A model generated the notes under the pieces. It saw only the letters and a list, made by a program, of their open reading frames with translations, was not told where the DNA came from and ran no database searches. A stretch of DNA of 64,000 nt from Hellea sp965224755 (GTDB taxonomy: Bacteria > Pseudomonadota > Alphaproteobacteria > Caulobacterales > Maricaulaceae): the NCBI GenBank assembly GCA_965224755.1, contig OZ245061.1:248001-312000 (forward strand). The letters run 5' to 3'. This document shows, in pieces, positions 62,377 through 64,000 of the stretch (position 1 is its first letter; each line of letters opens with the position of its first letter). A program made the position numbers and the translations under genes.

Positions 62377-63216
62377 ATGAGGTTTTTAATTATGAACGGC
62401 GCCGGCAACCGCTTTGCAGTGTTTGATGCGCGCGGCAATTCAGGGTTTGTTTTGTCGGGCGAGAAGGTCAAAAACATCTGCAAACCGGGGTCGAGCGTTA
62501 TGGGAGCCAAAGGCGCGGATCAACTCATTATTGTCCGCGATCCTAAATCGCCCGGCGCGGATATGTTTATGGAAATCAGAAATCAACAAGGCTCAGAAGC
62601 CGATGCCTGCGGAAATGCCTCGCGCTGTATCGCTTGGCTTTATATGCGCGACGAAGTCGCGGATAATATGGTGCTCGAAACCAATGCCGGATTACTGCTT
62701 TGCGCGGCAGCCGGCGACAATCTAGTCTCTGTAGATATGGGCGCGCCGAAATTGGAGTGGCAGCAAATTCCGCTCAAAGAAGTTATGCACACCCATCATA
62801 TTGACGTTAAGGTCGGGCCTATTGATGCGCCCGTCCTGCATAATCCCGGCGCGGTCAATATGGGCAATCCACATTGCGTCTTTTTCGTTGAAGACTTCGA
62901 GACGGCCAAGCCCGATAAAGTCGGCCCAATGATCGAGTTTCATCCTCTCTTCCCCGAACAGGCCAATATCGGTTTTGCCCGCGTCGACAGGAAAGACAAA
63001 ATCCGCCTGAAAGTCTGGGAACGCGGTGTCGGCATGACGCTCGCTTGCGGAACGGGCGCCTGCGCTGCCGTGGTTGCCGCCGTCCGGCAAAAACGCACGG
63101 GCCGCAACGTCGAAGTCGAAGTCGACGGCGGAACATTACTGATTAAATGGCGCGAGAGCGATGACCACGTCATTATGACAGGGCCGGTCGAGCTGGAGAG
63201 CGAAGGTGTTATTTAA
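62377..63216 (+). CDS. dapF: diaminopimelate epimerase DapF
   Basis: DapF converts LL- to meso-diaminopimelate for lysine and peptidoglycan. The 279-aa protein has the family start MRFLIMNGAGNRFAVFD (usual Asp replaced by Arg in GNRF), the catalytic Cys78 (ADACGNASRC) and Cys224 (TLACGTGAC). I start at the ATG at 62377; another ATG three codons earlier (62368) is possible. The long upstream extension to 62152 lies on the opposite strand of the peptidase gene and is a shadow. The 3' end overlaps the next convergent gene by 8 nt. Confidence 0.93.
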   Translation: MRFLIMNGAGNRFAVFDARGNSGFVLSGEKVKNICKPGSSVMGAKGADQLIIVRDPKSPGADMFMEIRNQQGSEADACGNASRCIAWLYMRDEVADNMVLETNAGLLLCAAAGDNLVSVDMGAPKLEWQQIPLKEVMHTHHIDVKVGPIDAPVLHNPGAVNMGNPHCVFFVEDFETAKPDKVGPMIEFHPLFPEQANIGFARVDRKDKIRLKVWERGVGMTLACGTGACAAVVAAVRQKRTGRNVEVEVDGGTLLIKWRESDDHVIMTGPVELESEGVI

Positions 63217-64000
63217 CCGCGATGATCAAATCCTGGTAATCATAATCCATAACGATACGGCTCCAATAGCCGCGCTCCAGAGCTTCAAATCTTAGTCCGG
63301 CAAGCTGATAAAGCCCATGCACATAGTCCATATCAAAAGCTATTGCCGCTTCCGGGTTTTTACGGGTGGTTGTTTTGGACACATCATCAACATCATGGAC
63401 AAACTCAATGATCGGTCTTTCGGCATGACGCGAGGCCTCGTCAAGCAAGAACCATGTGATCAGGCATCTCCCGCCGGGCCGGAGAACCCGCGCAATTTCA
63501 GAAAGATATTGCGCGACGTCTTCTGCGAACATATGAGTGAAAACTGATGTCAGAAAGACGTGGTCAAAGCTGTTATCGGCAAAGGGGAAGCTGTAATCTT
63601 TCGCCTGAATTGTCCCCCGCTTATTATAGCGCAAATTATAGACATCGGCGTGAATAAATTTGAAATTAACTGCATCGGTATATTCTTTTTGGCACCACGC
63701 AATGCCTGCTTTGTCAATGTCAAAACCCTGATAGCTTCCACTCTCCAGATAACCCGCTAAAGGCCGCGCCATACGCCCCTGCCCGCAGCCTACATCCAGT
63801 ACATCCATATCGGGCGTTAGGCCGTGGCGCTTGAGGGTCTTGAAAAATGCATCGCCAATGACAATAAAATCACCGCCGCCAATAAAGACCTTGCGCTTGG
63901 GCGGCACGCGCGGCGGGCGTTTTCCGCCGGCAATATCCTGACCCGCATAACCCAGCCATTTCAGCCGCGTGCGCAGCGGCAATGGCACAATCTGTTTGAG
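63209..64000 (-). CDS. class I SAM-dependent methyltransferase (partial, 5' end beyond window)
   Basis: A methyltransferase with motif I VLDVGCGQGRMARPLAG, the acidic-loop QGFDIDKAG, VFLTSVFTHM and the later EIARVLRPGGRCLITWF. The reading frame remains open through the right edge (residues LKQI before the first GTG at 63988), so the true start probably lies outside the window. The substrate is unknown; the sequence resembles small-molecule or glycan methyltransferases. It converges on dapF. Confidence 0.85.
   Translation of the reverse strand, partial: LKQIVPLPLRTRLKWLGYAGQDIAGGKRPPRVPPKRKVFIGGGDFIVIGDAFFKTLKRHGLTPDMDVLDVGCGQGRMARPLAGYLESGSYQGFDIDKAGIAWCQKEYTDAVNFKFIHADVYNLRYNKRGTIQAKDYSFPFADNSFDHVFLTSVFTHMFAEDVAQYLSEIARVLRPGGRCLITWFLLDEASRHAERPIIEFVHDVDDVSKTTTRKNPEAAIAFDMDYVHGLYQLAGLRFEALERGYWSRIVMDYDYQDLIIAVK

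Noticed and set aside
1..64000. CRISPR array, prophage, insertion sequence or integron
   Set aside because: No regularly spaced repeats, transposase, integrase or phage structural genes were seen on either strand.

Overview
The window looks like chromosome from an alphaproteobacterium. The best guess is the Caulobacterales/Hyphomonadales side (Robiginitomaculum/Hellea/Hyphomonadaceae-like), inferred from gene order and families rather than from any database search. Supporting signs are a CpdR-type receiver next to an N-formylglutamate amidohydrolase, a Fur without C-terminal CxxC motifs, PhoH-YbeY-CorC-Lnt-XRE synteny, and mutS-glnD-murJ-trpS synteny. Base composition is moderate for the group. 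Genes are tightly packed, with many 1-4 nt overlaps.

Layout. 1-8008: the translation/transcription operon, read leftwards: rimP, nusA, ylxR, infB, then rbfA and truB. It is interrupted by an infB terminator plus a ParD/ParE module and by a head-on small lipoprotein gene. 8235-15660: trmB, an XRE regulator, lnt, corC-like, ybeY, phoH and miaB, with an orphan secreted protein on the other strand between phoH and miaB. 15759-18342: a second toxin-antitoxin pair, then fur, rimI, tsaB and a NifU-type Fe-S scaffold. 18460-28928: two tandem M48/PDZ lipoproteins, a PCuAC copper chaperone, trpS, murJ, glnD and mutS. 28986-34252: an AmpG-like transporter, a receiver protein with a PAS-like N-terminus, comM and a C39-like lipoprotein.

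34472-39432: two divergent GT4 glycosyltransferases and an MMPL/RND exporter, a candidate glycolipid or glycan export locus. 39515-45965: a large secreted helical-repeat protein, then an RND efflux permease and its adaptor. 46158-49242: tRNA-Val(GAC), cpdR, the N-formylglutamate amidohydrolase, a second XRE regulator behind a consensus sigma-54 promoter, and a HisN-type phosphatase. 49239-55700: lipid and stress accessory genes, including an hsp20 with an RpoH-type promoter and a ROSE-like RNA thermometer leader. 55856-64000: a membrane protein, a metallophosphoesterase, methyltransferases, a dicarboxylate symporter, a VOC protein, a prolyl-oligopeptidase lipoprotein and dapF. The last gene runs off the right edge.

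How it fits together: the left 29 kb is ancestral housekeeping synteny (translation initiation, ribosome maturation, tRNA modification, lipoprotein acylation, nitrogen signalling, mismatch repair). Small accessory cassettes have been inserted at gene boundaries. The right half is more accessory: envelope export, efflux, hydrolases and stress response. I saw no CRISPR array, rRNA, insertion sequence, prophage or origin. The most interesting signals are regulatory: the sigma-54 promoter, the hsp20 thermometer leader, and a probably leaderless antitoxin transcript with its operator on the start codon. Next come the interrupted infB-rbfA operon and the glycosyltransferase/RND locus.
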